Assembly: GCA_031373665.1 (NCBI GenBank)
Contig: JANMMZ010000043.1
Coordinates: 130,221 to 194,220, forward strand
Reading direction: 5' to 3'
DNA from: M3007 sp031373665
Lineage (GTDB): Bacteria > Bacteroidota > Bacteroidia > Chitinophagales > Saprospiraceae
Length of the DNA stretch: 64,000 nucleotides
Shown: positions 32,953 to 41,957 of the stretch, in pieces
Layout of the letters: every line of letters begins with the position of its first letter
Position numbering within the stretch: position 1 is the stretch's first letter
Made by a program: the position numbers and the translations under genes
The notes under the pieces: model-generated
What the model was told of the DNA's origin: nothing
What the model saw: the letters and a program-made list of their open reading frames with translations, nothing else
Database searches by the model: none

Positions 32953-35691
32953 TTATTCTTTCTTTAAAAAGTCTTCAATATTATCCAATTTTGGGGAATT
33001 TAACAATGATTTCCAATCAAATTTGGCATCAAAAGGCTTGAGCAGTTTTTGTGGATCAAGCACACGGGGATCTACAGGCAAGGCGGTGTATGGTGTAAAA
33101 TCGGGCTTTTCAGTAAAGAAGTCGGATAAATCATTGGCGGAGGCATCGTATTGATTCAAGTATGGCACGCCAAAGATATTCCAAACGGTTTTGAAAATAC
33201 TGCCAAAACTCGCGTGTGCATGGCTGACATGATTTTTCTTGGCGTAAGGTGAATGTACCAGAAGCAGGCTTCGGTGGGCATCTACGTGGTCTTGGCCGTC
33301 TTGAGCATCATCTTCCGTCACAATGATGGCCATTTCTTTCCAATATGGTGTGCTTGAAAGAAACTCAACAATGCGACCCAATGCCAAATCATTGTCAGCC
33401 ATATAACTCTCTCGATATGGATAGCCCGCGTCAGGACGCTCACCTGCGCCATGATCTTGAGGCAACATCAAGGTTATCATACTAGGCATTTTACCCTTTC
33501 CAGAAAGCCATTTTTCTTTGAATTCCTGTATGAACATATCAGCACGAAATTGATCAGGAATAGCCATATTGAACGTGGCATATTTTTCAGAACTGCGGCC
33601 ATACAATGGGCCCGGCATTGGAAAATTTACCAATACTTTTTGGCCATAATATTTCATGGTAGAGTCTGTCATATTTGACCCCATTTCAGTACCAAATCCG
33701 AAATTGTAGAAGGAAATATCATTGCGCTCCAAATGATCCCAAAGCGACCCTGCCTCGTTGTAATCCTCGGGGAATATAGCCCCTGCACCACCAGTCCAAG
33801 CGTATTGGCCTTTGGCTTTACTACCTGATTTTACATCACGGTGTCCGCCATAACCCGCTGAAACAGTCGTCTCCATCCATTCATTGGGATACGTGTTGGC
33901 CAGCCACCGGTGCCCATCGGCACTGTGGTCAGAATCCACATAAAAATTGTCAGAAATGCCAAATTTTTGAGCCAAATGCAAGTGATTGGGCATAATAGTG
34001 GCATCTGTGACGGTAGCGGTTTTGTTTTTATTTGAAAAAGTGCGCTTGTATCCATAACGGGCTATTGCGGGGTCACCTTTGCCTTGCTTTACTTGACCAA
34101 ATACATCATCATAAGTGCGATTTTCTTTTGAAATAAACACAATATGCTTGATAGGACTCTTCTTTTCGCCGGGATAAAGGGGAATAGGATTGGACACTTG
34201 ATCCTTGCCAATGCTTTGTAGTTTGAAATTATTGTCTAGTACCTGTTGGGTCCATTTACCAAGGTCTTGATCGGCAGGAATATCCAATATAGTAACGGAG
34301 CCGTGCATCAAATTCCCGATATAATTGCCTTCTGCACCTTCCTTAAAAGTGTAACCACCATTGGGGCCACTGCCATAACCCTTGGCATTTGCTACGATTA
34401 TTTTTTTTCCATCGGGCGATACCGCCAATTTTGAAGGAAACCAACCTACTGGCAAATGACCTATCACCATTTTACTAGAAATATCAATAACACCAATGGC
34501 ATTGATACCAGATTCAGCCACATAAAGCCTTTTTTTGTCAGGCGAAAGGGCTAGGCCAAACGGAATCACACCCCTGTGGCGGGCAAGTTGGGGTAGGGGC
34601 TTCAAGAAAATATTTTGCACTACTTTACCCAATACGGGATCTATCATAGAAATACAATCATTGTTTCCATTGCTCACAAATACATACTGATCAGTTGCAA
34701 CCAACGAATTAGGACCAGAGCCGCCTACGGCTGGGATTCCGTCTATTTTTTCACCGATCAAAAAACCGGTTTTGATCCGTTGCTTTACCTTAGGGACAGT
34801 GGTCGTTAAATCTATTGCCCAGACAGAAAATGATTCAGGCGCATTGGGGTCGCCTAAGGCTGGGACATCTAGTTTCCCTTTCTTATATCCAGCCTTCATT
34901 TCTTTAGATCCGAATGCGGAAGTTGGAAAATCAGTACCAGAATTTTTAAGATCTGCGGTATCTAAGTTATTCAAAGGACTGTATTCAAACATGCCTACAT
35001 TGGCAACATAAACCGTCTTTTCGTCAGGAGAAAGTGTAATGCCGAAAGGGTAACGACCTACGGGAATATAATGCAAAACTTTCAGGGTACGGGTATCGGC
35101 TACCAGCACCCTGAAATTACTTTGGTCACATACATAAAGTTTTGACCCATCGCGACTTAGCACCAAATCGCCCAAATATCCATCAGGATTATCAGACTGC
35201 TTGCAAAGGATAGAATCCAACTTAGCACCAGTCTTCAAATCGTATCGAAATAACTTATTCGAGCCTCCTCCAGATACCCAAACTGAGCGATTGTCAGACG
35301 TAATTGCCAAACCCATGAATACATCTTCCAGTAGTTTTGGATTGTTTTGCGCACCTTCTGGTACTTGCCTAATTTTGGGTTTCCCAGTGCTAGGATTTTC
35401 CAAAATTGTGATAGAAAAAGGTCTGTTTCCCGAATTGGCTGTCACTGCTACTGATCCATCAGGAGAAAGTGCCAATCCATAGGGGTGTGGGGCTATCCGC
35501 ACAGTAGTACCCATAGGTTTGATGATACGACCATTGGGTATGATCGTTTCCGCACTTGTATTTATCGTGCAGTATCTATCGCCAGCAGGGGATTGAATAA
35601 GCCATTTACTGTTAATATTTGTTGATTTTTGAGTGCTTTTACAAGCAACAAGCATTAGGATAGCCACGAAAGGCAAAATCAGATTTCGCAT
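32953..35691 (-). CDS. Secreted bifunctional YncE-type propeller / PLC-like phosphoesterase lipoprotein (copy 1)
   Basis: The protein has 912 residues. MRNLILPFVAILMLVACK is a lipoprotein signal (lipobox LVAC). Residues ~45-480 carry YVTN/YncE blades (PDGSVAVTANSGNRPFSI, SRDGSKLYVCDQSNFRVLV, SPDEKTVYVANVGMFEY, SPDKKRLYVAESGINAIGV, SPDGKKIIVANAKGYGSG). Residues ~535-880 are a PF04185 phosphoesterase: HIVFISKENRTYDDVFGQ with the nucleophile Thr, SDHSADGHRWLANTYP, LMLPQDHGAGERPDAG and IVTEDDAQDGQDHVDAHRS with metal ligands. PF04185 includes phospholipases C and acid phosphatases, so a phosphodiester or phosphonolipid head group may be released at the cell surface or periplasm. DUF4252 is 94 bases upstream on the same strand. 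Confidence 0.9.
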   Translation of the reverse strand: MRNLILPFVAILMLVACKSTQKSTNINSKWLIQSPAGDRYCTINTSAETIIPNGRIIKPMGTTVRIAPHPYGLALSPDGSVAVTANSGNRPFSITILENPSTGKPKIRQVPEGAQNNPKLLEDVFMGLAITSDNRSVWVSGGGSNKLFRYDLKTGAKLDSILCKQSDNPDGYLGDLVLSRDGSKLYVCDQSNFRVLVADTRTLKVLHYIPVGRYPFGITLSPDEKTVYVANVGMFEYSPLNNLDTADLKNSGTDFPTSAFGSKEMKAGYKKGKLDVPALGDPNAPESFSVWAIDLTTTVPKVKQRIKTGFLIGEKIDGIPAVGGSGPNSLVATDQYVFVSNGNNDCISMIDPVLGKVVQNIFLKPLPQLARHRGVIPFGLALSPDKKRLYVAESGINAIGVIDISSKMVIGHLPVGWFPSKLAVSPDGKKIIVANAKGYGSGPNGGYTFKEGAEGNYIGNLMHGSVTILDIPADQDLGKWTQQVLDNNFKLQSIGKDQVSNPIPLYPGEKKSPIKHIVFISKENRTYDDVFGQVKQGKGDPAIARYGYKRTFSNKNKTATVTDATIMPNHLHLAQKFGISDNFYVDSDHSADGHRWLANTYPNEWMETTVSAGYGGHRDVKSGSKAKGQYAWTGGAGAIFPEDYNEAGSLWDHLERNDISFYNFGFGTEMGSNMTDSTMKYYGQKVLVNFPMPGPLYGRSSEKYATFNMAIPDQFRADMFIQEFKEKWLSGKGKMPSMITLMLPQDHGAGERPDAGYPYRESYMADNDLALGRIVEFLSSTPYWKEMAIIVTEDDAQDGQDHVDAHRSLLLVHSPYAKKNHVSHAHASFGSIFKTVWNIFGVPYLNQYDASANDLSDFFTEKPDFTPYTALPVDPRVLDPQKLLKPFDAKFDWKSLLNSPKLDNIEDFLKKE

Positions 35692-35785
35692 AGTTATTAA
35701 TTTGACGCGAAGGTCATGAATAAACTGACTGCAAAATCATTTAGACTGTGAAATTTATGTAAATAATGCTACCTAAGTACTTGAA

Positions 35786-36556
35786 TTACTTAGCGATCTG
35801 TATTTGCTTTAACCCAACTTTTCCGAGTTGAGTTTTGCATTGGATCCAATAAACCCCTGACGGCAGTTCATTCAACTTTATTTCTTGGCTCGATTCTGGG
35901 GTAAGATTAAGCATGGCTACCTGACGGCCGCTTTGATCAAATACCAATACATTGGATGGCATATCCTTTGCATCGTCGTAAGTCAACACGAATTGCCCAT
36001 TGCTTGGATTGGGACTGACTTTAAAGTCTATGGCATTGGCTGCAGTAGTTTTAGCCAATTGTTTCGTTTTTTTAGTATCAAACATGGCTGCCAATTCAGA
36101 TATATTTCCTAACTCCAATTGACCAGAAAAGCAAACCAATACAAATTCGTCTTTTTCACCAACCATCAACACTAAGTCGCTCAAGATTCCATCGGATTCT
36201 TTTACCCAGATCCTGACATGATCGCTGCCATCCCTGACTGATATCAAGGCTTCAAATTCATTCTCATTAACCAATGGTAATGCCTCTTTGTATAAGGCCA
36301 TTCCATTATCTTGGCCTTCAGAAGCAAATATGCGTAAACTGCCTATGTTTTTGACTACTTGGTGGACTTTTTCCCAATCAGAGTCTTTGATTTCTTTTTT
36401 GGTAGCCACCTCAAACATGTCTTTGCTTAGAAAAGCGTAGGTTGCGCCTTGATCATTTTTATGTTGGTCTAAAAAGGTGTTTAAGTCATTGTTTTGTGAA
36501 TATGATTGTTGCAAAGAAAAACACACGGCAACCAGTAAAAAGAATAAGAATTTCAT
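35786..36556 (-). CDS. DUF4252-like secreted protein fused to a T9SS type A sorting domain
   Basis: The protein has 256 residues. The signal peptide ends near QQSYSQ. Residues ~20-160 follow the DUF4252 layout (TFLDQHKNDQGATYAFLSKD, KIGSLRIFASEGQD as NIGSLRIFASEGQD, LMVGEKDEFVLVCFSGQLEL), a domain normally found in small Bacteroidota envelope proteins. After a short linker (KQLAKTTAANAIDFK) comes KVSPNPSNGQFVLTYDDAK ... LNELPSGVYWIQCKTQLGKVG, a T9SS type A sorting domain. DUF4252 proteins are usually not T9SS cargo, so the fusion is unusual. It lies directly upstream of and on the same strand as phosphoesterase copy 1 and is divergent from the TonB receptor. Confidence 0.8.
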   Translation of the reverse strand: MKFLFFLLVAVCFSLQQSYSQNNDLNTFLDQHKNDQGATYAFLSKDMFEVATKKEIKDSDWEKVHQVVKNIGSLRIFASEGQDNGMALYKEALPLVNENEFEALISVRDGSDHVRIWVKESDGILSDLVLMVGEKDEFVLVCFSGQLELGNISELAAMFDTKKTKQLAKTTAANAIDFKVSPNPSNGQFVLTYDDAKDMPSNVLVFDQSGRQVAMLNLTPESSQEIKLNELPSGVYWIQCKTQLGKVGLKQIQIAK

Positions 36557-36762
36557 AAAATTGTTTTTAAAATTGAAGAAAAATAGTCATTTTATAAATT
36601 TTGATAGGATTCATTGGTTCTATATTTGGCACTTTAGAAAATTAGTAATACCCTGATATTCAATGGTAGGTGATGAATATGTACTTTATCCGTCTTTCAG
36701 CAAGACGAACCCCAGTTGCATATGTTACAAGGTACTTCATGAAACTGATTTTATTTCTTAAT

Positions 36763-36791
36763 TTTGAGTTAACCTGCACGAATTATCTTTG
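36763..36791 (+). promoter_or_regulatory. Putative full Bacteroidota promoter for the TonB receptor
   Basis: TTTG at 36763-36766 and TATCTTTG at 36784-36791 are 17 bases apart, both exact. The TTG that could otherwise start the frame at 36789 lies inside the -7 box, so translation must begin at the ATG 36807, about 10 bases after the likely transcription start. Confidence 0.75.
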
Positions 36792-36806
36792 CCTAAAAGT
36801 TGTTTT

Positions 36807-38852
36807 ATGAAACTAAGTAATCTACCGTTCACTTTTATAATATTTCTATCGTTGTGGCTAAATATGGGGTACGCTCAAGCTATTAAAAAAGATAGCCTAA
36901 GCCTAGATTCAATCCTGATAGAGTTCGTCGTAACGGCTCAGCGGAGCCCGAAGCCTGTGTTTTCAACCCCAGAGCCCATCGAAATATTAATAAAAGATCG
37001 CATAAGCGGCGTGTTGCCGCGCACTAGTCCTGAAGCATTGGAAGGACTAACAGGCGTATTTGTACAAAAAACAAATCACGGCGGCGGGTCTCCATTTTTG
37101 AGGGGACTTACTGGCAATCAAATACTTTTGCTCATAGATGGGATCAGGCTCAATAATGCCACTACCCGTTATGGCCCCAACCAATATTTCAACACCGTAG
37201 ATTTATTTTCAATCGAAAAAATAGAAGTATTGCGTGGTAGTGGCGCCGTGCAATATGGGTCTGATGCATTGGGCGGTGCCATCCAAGCATTTAGCCCTAG
37301 TCTGGGTTTTACAGATCATAAATACTGGGGTGGGGGAGTGCAACTTAGGGTAGGAACCAGAAACATGGAACAAACAGGACATGGCCGTATTCAATACAAT
37401 AATATACGTTTTGCTGTGACTGGTGGATTCACTTGGCGCAATTTTGGAGATGTTTTTGGGGGCGATACCACTGGAAGGCAATCGCCAAGCGGATATAAAG
37501 AAATAGACGCTGATTTCAAGATGAAAACAGCAATTTCTAAAAAATTAAACTTGACATTTTTGCATCAAAATATTCATCAAAAAGAAGTGCCCATTTTTCA
37601 TAAAATACGATTAGAAAACTTTGAAATCAATCAAATTGATCCCCAAAAAAGGATGCTGTCTTATGCGAAAATCGAACATGATTTTAGCCGTAACCTCCTG
37701 AAATCAATGAGTGTAACCGTATCGCATCAGCAAAATAAAGAAGGGCGACTGAGTCGAAAAAATGGATCCACTATTTTACGTTCTGAATTGGATCAAGTAC
37801 AAACTTTTGGTGTGATTGCTCAAGTGAATGTATCAAACAATAAGCGATGGACTTCTCAGAATGGATTTGAGGCATATCAAGACCGCGTGCATAGCCAAAG
37901 ATCAGATAATGACTTAAGTACAGGAATCACCACGCCCAAACGAGGGCTGTACCCAAACGATTCTAAGATGATGAATATGTCAATATTTTCACTCCATGAA
38001 TTTGATTGGAATAAATGGCAACTTAATACTGGTTTGCGCTGGAATCATTGCCTTATTGAGTCCATCAATGAGGTATTGGGTGAAACACGAATTGCACCAT
38101 CTGCCTTTATTGGAAACATATCGTTATTGCGTAAAATTGGACAAGGGCGGTCAAATATTTTCGCAACAGCGAATACTGGATTCAGAACCCCCAACATAGA
38201 TGACCTTGGCACGCTTGGTATTGTAGATTTCAGATATGAGGTGCCTAATTTTAACCTAAAACCAGAACATTCCAGACAATACCAACTTGGCTACAAAATT
38301 CAAACACCTCGATTTCAGGGCGAAGTATTTCTATATCAAAACCGTCTGAGAAATCTCATATCACGAGTCAAACAGGACACCCAAACAATATCAGGGTATC
38401 CTGTTTATCAAAAAATCAATACAGATCAAGCACGCATCGAAGGTATAGAAGCCAGCAGTCAAACCGTATTTACCCAAAACTGGATCCTCAAAGGAAGTCT
38501 GGCCTATACCTATGGTCACAATATCACTGCAAATGAACCATTGCGACGGATTCCACCATTTTTTGGACGATTGTCTGTATGCTACAAGCGCAAGGCTTGG
38601 TTGTTTTCATCAGAATATGCGGCCGCAGGAAAACAAGGGCGGCTTTCAAAAGCCGATACCGAAGACAATCGGATTCCCGTCGGTGGCACTCCCGGTTGGT
38701 GGGTTACCAATTTTTCCATCAGTTATTCAAAACCCAAATGGAAAATACAAATGTCAGCGCTCAATCTCTTCGATCAAGACTACCGGACACATGGATCAGG
38801 GATCAATGGGTACGGAAGATCAGTATTTGCTAACCTTAGCCTACAAATATAA
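36807..38852 (+). CDS. TonB-dependent outer-membrane receptor within the phosphonate island
   Basis: The start at 36807 gives MKLSNLPFTFIIFLSLWL with cleavage after YAQ; length 681 residues. There is no CarboxypepD N-terminal extension. The TonB-box-like stretch (LDSILIEFVVTAQRSPKP) leads into a plug domain with SPFLRGLTGNQILLLIDGIR, NNATTRYGPNQYFNTVD, EVLRGSGAVQYGSDALGGA, then the 22-strand barrel ending in SALNLFDQDYRTHGSGINGYG. It resembles the CirA/BtuB type rather than SusC. Family knowledge: substrates include siderophores, cobalamin and others; lying between the two phosphoesterases, it may import their product. It converges with phosphoesterase copy 2, six bases between stops. Confidence 0.88.
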   Translation: MKLSNLPFTFIIFLSLWLNMGYAQAIKKDSLSLDSILIEFVVTAQRSPKPVFSTPEPIEILIKDRISGVLPRTSPEALEGLTGVFVQKTNHGGGSPFLRGLTGNQILLLIDGIRLNNATTRYGPNQYFNTVDLFSIEKIEVLRGSGAVQYGSDALGGAIQAFSPSLGFTDHKYWGGGVQLRVGTRNMEQTGHGRIQYNNIRFAVTGGFTWRNFGDVFGGDTTGRQSPSGYKEIDADFKMKTAISKKLNLTFLHQNIHQKEVPIFHKIRLENFEINQIDPQKRMLSYAKIEHDFSRNLLKSMSVTVSHQQNKEGRLSRKNGSTILRSELDQVQTFGVIAQVNVSNNKRWTSQNGFEAYQDRVHSQRSDNDLSTGITTPKRGLYPNDSKMMNMSIFSLHEFDWNKWQLNTGLRWNHCLIESINEVLGETRIAPSAFIGNISLLRKIGQGRSNIFATANTGFRTPNIDDLGTLGIVDFRYEVPNFNLKPEHSRQYQLGYKIQTPRFQGEVFLYQNRLRNLISRVKQDTQTISGYPVYQKINTDQARIEGIEASSQTVFTQNWILKGSLAYTYGHNITANEPLRRIPPFFGRLSVCYKRKAWLFSSEYAAAGKQGRLSKADTEDNRIPVGGTPGWWVTNFSISYSKPKWKIQMSALNLFDQDYRTHGSGINGYGRSVFANLSLQI

Positions 38853-38858
38853 AATTAT

Positions 38859-41285
38859 TTAATCCTCGTCTTCCTCTTCGGAATATCTTAAAAAGGCCGC
38901 TCGCCGCAAAGGCGGAAATTCGGAATCTTCTCCTTTAACGATTTTCCACAACACCTCATTGAACTCCAAATCCGGAATTCGATCTTGAGCCGACATATCG
39001 AAAGCATCCGATCTTCTTTGTAGGTCATTCTTTACTGATGCATTGCGATCGTCTAGATTTATACTAGGTGTTAAAGCCTTGTATGGCCTAAAATCGGGCT
39101 TATTTGTAAAACTTCGCCACATCGGTGTCGCTGCCGCATCATGTTGACTCATAGGCGGCAGTCCCAGGATCAACTCTATGGTACGCAACATAGAATTGGT
39201 AGAATACAAGGTATGATCTGCAAAATTGCGCTTCGCATAAGGGCTAATCACATAAGCAATAGAGCGGTGTGCATCCACATGATCGGCACCATTTTGTGCG
39301 TCATCTTCCAATACAAAAACAGCCGATTCTTTCCAAATAGGACTTTGGGATAAATGTTCGATAAACAAACCCAAAGCGAGATCATTATCAGCCATTTGAG
39401 CAAAAGGAGTGTGCGCCCCAGTTCTCAATCCTTCGGTATGATCATTGATTAACCTCAGTGTATTTAGCCTTGGCACCGCATTCACAATGACCAATGAGTC
39501 AAACTCTTGTTTCCATTGTGAAACCCTTGTTGTATCTTTTACAGATGTATCCCAAGAGGTAAAGTAAGGGCAAAAATGCCCTTCTAAGGCTGGAATATTT
39601 GCCTTAAAATCATCAGCAAACTCGCCATAAGTTCGGTAAGAAATACCAGCACGACGGCAATGATCCCAAATAAAACCTCCTTTTGCCCATGCGATCTTGT
39701 TTTGCCCCTCATACACATAATCACCACCGCGACCACCATAACTGGTTACCCAAGTCTTTTCAGTATAATCATTGGCATAGGCGGAAGTACTCCAGTTGTG
39801 GCCATCTGCGCTGACTTCGGCGCTCACATAAAAGTTGTCTAATAAAATGAAATTCCTTGCAAGTGCGTGGTGATTGGGGGTAATTTTTTCAGGAAAAAGA
39901 CATAAGGTAGAGTCTCCATTGCCTTCGCGCATGTCACCTAGTACTTGATCGTAAGTGCGGTTCTCTTTTATGATATAAAATACATATTTGATGGGCGAAA
40001 AATCCCCTATTTTTTGTGGAATAGGGTTACCAGGTTCGCCTTCTGCCATTTTTTCTCGTTCTTTGGTGTATGGTGAGTTGCGATATACTTGTTTGCTGTA
40101 TTCAAGCATTTTTTGTTTATCTGGCACACTGATAATACTCATATTTCCACGCATCAATCCGCCGATGTACTCAATTTTTGAAAGTGCTGCGGTATCCCCT
40201 TTTTGGTAGGCAACTTCTTGTTGTTTACTTGCTGGGTTTGGGCCTTTCGGATTTGGAAACGACTCAAAACCTTTGCCATTGGTTACAAAAATTTGTTTAC
40301 CAACCGTGCGCACGCAAGTAGGATACCATCCTGTAGGGACAAAACCAATAGAGCGACTTTGTTTGGGTGTTGAAACATCAAAAACAGCCAAGCAATTATT
40401 GTCAGCATTCGCTATATAAAGTGTTTTTTCGTCAGGTGAAAGTGAAACACTATTGGAAGTAGAACCCGTTGGAGCATCAGGATATAAAGAGGCGACCAGT
40501 GTTTCAATAACCTTATTTTGTACTAAATCAACAACACTTACAGCGTTGTCATCGGCGCAAGCCACAAAGGCCAAAGTTCCTTTTTTATTGATGATTACAT
40601 CATTGGGATTGTCACCAACCAAAATACGCTTATCAATACTGCGCTTTTCAGTGTCCCAAACCACCAATTCATTGGCTCCCCAATGGGTCATGTATAATTT
40701 TTTTCTATTGGGTGAAAGGGTGCAAGTATATAATTCTTTTCCAATAGAATCGCGATGAACAACAGCCTTGGTGCGCGTATCTATGACGTAAAGACTGTGA
40801 TTCTCCTTGGTAACCACATAAAGCAAGCCCTGCTGGTCGTCTAGACACATACCGGCTGGAGAAATACGGGTAGGCCATGCCTTGCCAAGTATCAATGTAT
40901 CGCGAAGGGATAATTTTTCTTTTTCAATCGAATATCTTAAAATCGTATTGCTGTTGCCTCCAGAAACGTACAGCATTCGAGAGTCAGCACTAAATGTCAG
41001 CCCCAACCACGCCGAAGGTATTTCAATGGAGTGGAGCATTTGATTGTTTTTGGTACTAATCAATTGGAGCGAATGCTTGCTTTGGCCATTATTGGTGACT
41101 GCTATCCATTTTTGATTAGGAGCCACGGCTATATTCAGAGGCAAATCCCCAAGAGGCAGTGAAGTGCCAGCCGGACTCAGCGACCAACCAGTGGGAAGTA
41201 AAATGGTTTGGCCCTTGGTTTTTTGGGCAGATACCTGTTGCAAAAAGCAAGCAAATACCAAGTAGAGTAGGGTAGTGCGACGCAT
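38859..41285 (-). CDS. Secreted YncE-type propeller / PLC-like phosphoesterase (copy 2)
   Basis: The protein has 808 residues. MRRTTLLYLVFACFLQQVSAQ is shown here by its parts: MRRTTLLYLVFACFLQ, cleaved at SAQ, so it is periplasmic or secreted rather than a lipoprotein, unlike copy 1. YVTN blades: LTFSADSRMLYVSGGNSNTI, TLSPNRKKLYMTHWGANELV, SLSPDEKTLYIANADNNCLA. The phosphoesterase has YVFYIIKENRTYDQVLGD, SAEVSADGHNWSTSAYANDY, RLINDHTEGLRTGAH and FVLEDDAQNGADHVDAHRS. It is a diverged paralogue of copy 1. It begins four bases after the PhnZ-like gene, so the two form an operon, and it converges with the TonB receptor. Confidence 0.9.
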   Translation of the reverse strand: MRRTTLLYLVFACFLQQVSAQKTKGQTILLPTGWSLSPAGTSLPLGDLPLNIAVAPNQKWIAVTNNGQSKHSLQLISTKNNQMLHSIEIPSAWLGLTFSADSRMLYVSGGNSNTILRYSIEKEKLSLRDTLILGKAWPTRISPAGMCLDDQQGLLYVVTKENHSLYVIDTRTKAVVHRDSIGKELYTCTLSPNRKKLYMTHWGANELVVWDTEKRSIDKRILVGDNPNDVIINKKGTLAFVACADDNAVSVVDLVQNKVIETLVASLYPDAPTGSTSNSVSLSPDEKTLYIANADNNCLAVFDVSTPKQSRSIGFVPTGWYPTCVRTVGKQIFVTNGKGFESFPNPKGPNPASKQQEVAYQKGDTAALSKIEYIGGLMRGNMSIISVPDKQKMLEYSKQVYRNSPYTKEREKMAEGEPGNPIPQKIGDFSPIKYVFYIIKENRTYDQVLGDMREGNGDSTLCLFPEKITPNHHALARNFILLDNFYVSAEVSADGHNWSTSAYANDYTEKTWVTSYGGRGGDYVYEGQNKIAWAKGGFIWDHCRRAGISYRTYGEFADDFKANIPALEGHFCPYFTSWDTSVKDTTRVSQWKQEFDSLVIVNAVPRLNTLRLINDHTEGLRTGAHTPFAQMADNDLALGLFIEHLSQSPIWKESAVFVLEDDAQNGADHVDAHRSIAYVISPYAKRNFADHTLYSTNSMLRTIELILGLPPMSQHDAAATPMWRSFTNKPDFRPYKALTPSINLDDRNASVKNDLQRRSDAFDMSAQDRIPDLEFNEVLWKIVKGEDSEFPPLRRAAFLRYSEEEDED

Positions 41286-41289
41286 AAAA

Positions 41290-41838
41290 TTAAGAGTTTG
41301 ATGCAGTGTATAACATTTCTTTGATCCACGCTAGGTCAGCATCTATGGGCTGGCCTACTATTTTAGATTGTTCGTCAAGGCGACGAAGTTTTAGGTGCAA
41401 GTCAAACAAATCATCAGATTCAAACACCTCCCGTTCTGCTTCGGTCATCATGCCACCTTGATGAATTAGGGTAATCTTGCTGGCTTCAGACAGTCCGTGG
41501 AAGTAATCAGGATTGGTACTCACCAGATAACGTTTGGCCGTTACATGTCCTGCTACCAAACGACATATTTTTTCTGAAAGACCGTGTTCACGAAGTAAAT
41601 CCGCTCCTTTGGCTTCATGGCTTCTAACACCAAAATGCCCCATTGTCTCTTCGGTGTCTTTTGTTTCTACCAAATGGCCTATATCATGCAGAAATGCTGC
41701 TAGAATAAACTCCACATCATTGGGCAAGATAGAGCGGGCTAATACAGCAGATTGCACCGCATGTTCTATCTGACTAACGGGTTCACCATGGTACTCCTCA
41801 TGTCCACGATTTTTGTAAAATGAAAATATTTTTTCCAA
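41290..41838 (-). CDS. PhnZ-like HD-domain diiron oxygenase (phosphonate degradation, TIGR03276-type)
   Basis: The protein has 182 residues, the size of PhnZ (~190). HEEYHGEPVSQIEHAVQSA reproduces the PhnZ N-terminal signature, with Tyr16 and Glu19 at the positions of the lid residues Tyr24/Glu27 and His26 at His34; FLHDIGH (His51/Asp52) is the HD pair, and GVRSHEAKGA and LVAGHVTAKRYL supply the further metal His residues. PhnZ cleaves 1-hydroxy-2-aminoethylphosphonate with O2 into glycine and phosphate through a mixed-valent Fe(II)/Fe(III) site. The hydroxylase PhnY is not in the window. The start is TTG at 41838; no ATG exists in frame between the upstream stop and the signature. Operon with phosphoesterase copy 2 (four-base gap). 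Confidence 0.9.
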   Translation of the reverse strand: MEKIFSFYKNRGHEEYHGEPVSQIEHAVQSAVLARSILPNDVEFILAAFLHDIGHLVETKDTEETMGHFGVRSHEAKGADLLREHGLSEKICRLVAGHVTAKRYLVSTNPDYFHGLSEASKITLIHQGGMMTEAEREVFESDDLFDLHLKLRRLDEQSKIVGQPIDADLAWIKEMLYTASNS

Positions 41839-41843
41839 AGGTA
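41836..41843 (-). promoter_or_regulatory. Putative -7 element (TACCTTTG) overlapping the PhnZ-like TTG start
   Basis: Minus-strand TACCTTTG is an exact TAnnTTTG match whose last three bases are the proposed TTG start codon. Either the transcript begins inside the coding start (leaderless or different initiation codon) or the match is chance. A CAAA (TTTG on the minus strand) at 41868-41871 is 24 bases upstream. Confidence 0.35.
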
Positions 41844-41888
41844 AGGAACAATTTTATAATAAAGGTGCAAATATTTAAAAACCAAAAT

Positions 41889-41915
41889 GGAAAAACGGCA
41901 TTGCGCCGTTTTTCC
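41889..41915 (-). terminator. Intrinsic terminator between SusD and the PhnZ-like gene
   Basis: GGAAAAACGGC (41889-41899) and GCCGTTTTTCC (41905-41915) make an 11-bp stem with loop ATTGC and internal T/A tracts. It probably ends the SusC-SusD transcript, leaving phnZ-like/phosphoesterase as a separate unit. Confidence 0.8.
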
Positions 41916-41957
41916 ACAATTAAACCCATTTTGTATGAAGTAAAACGATTGCTATTC

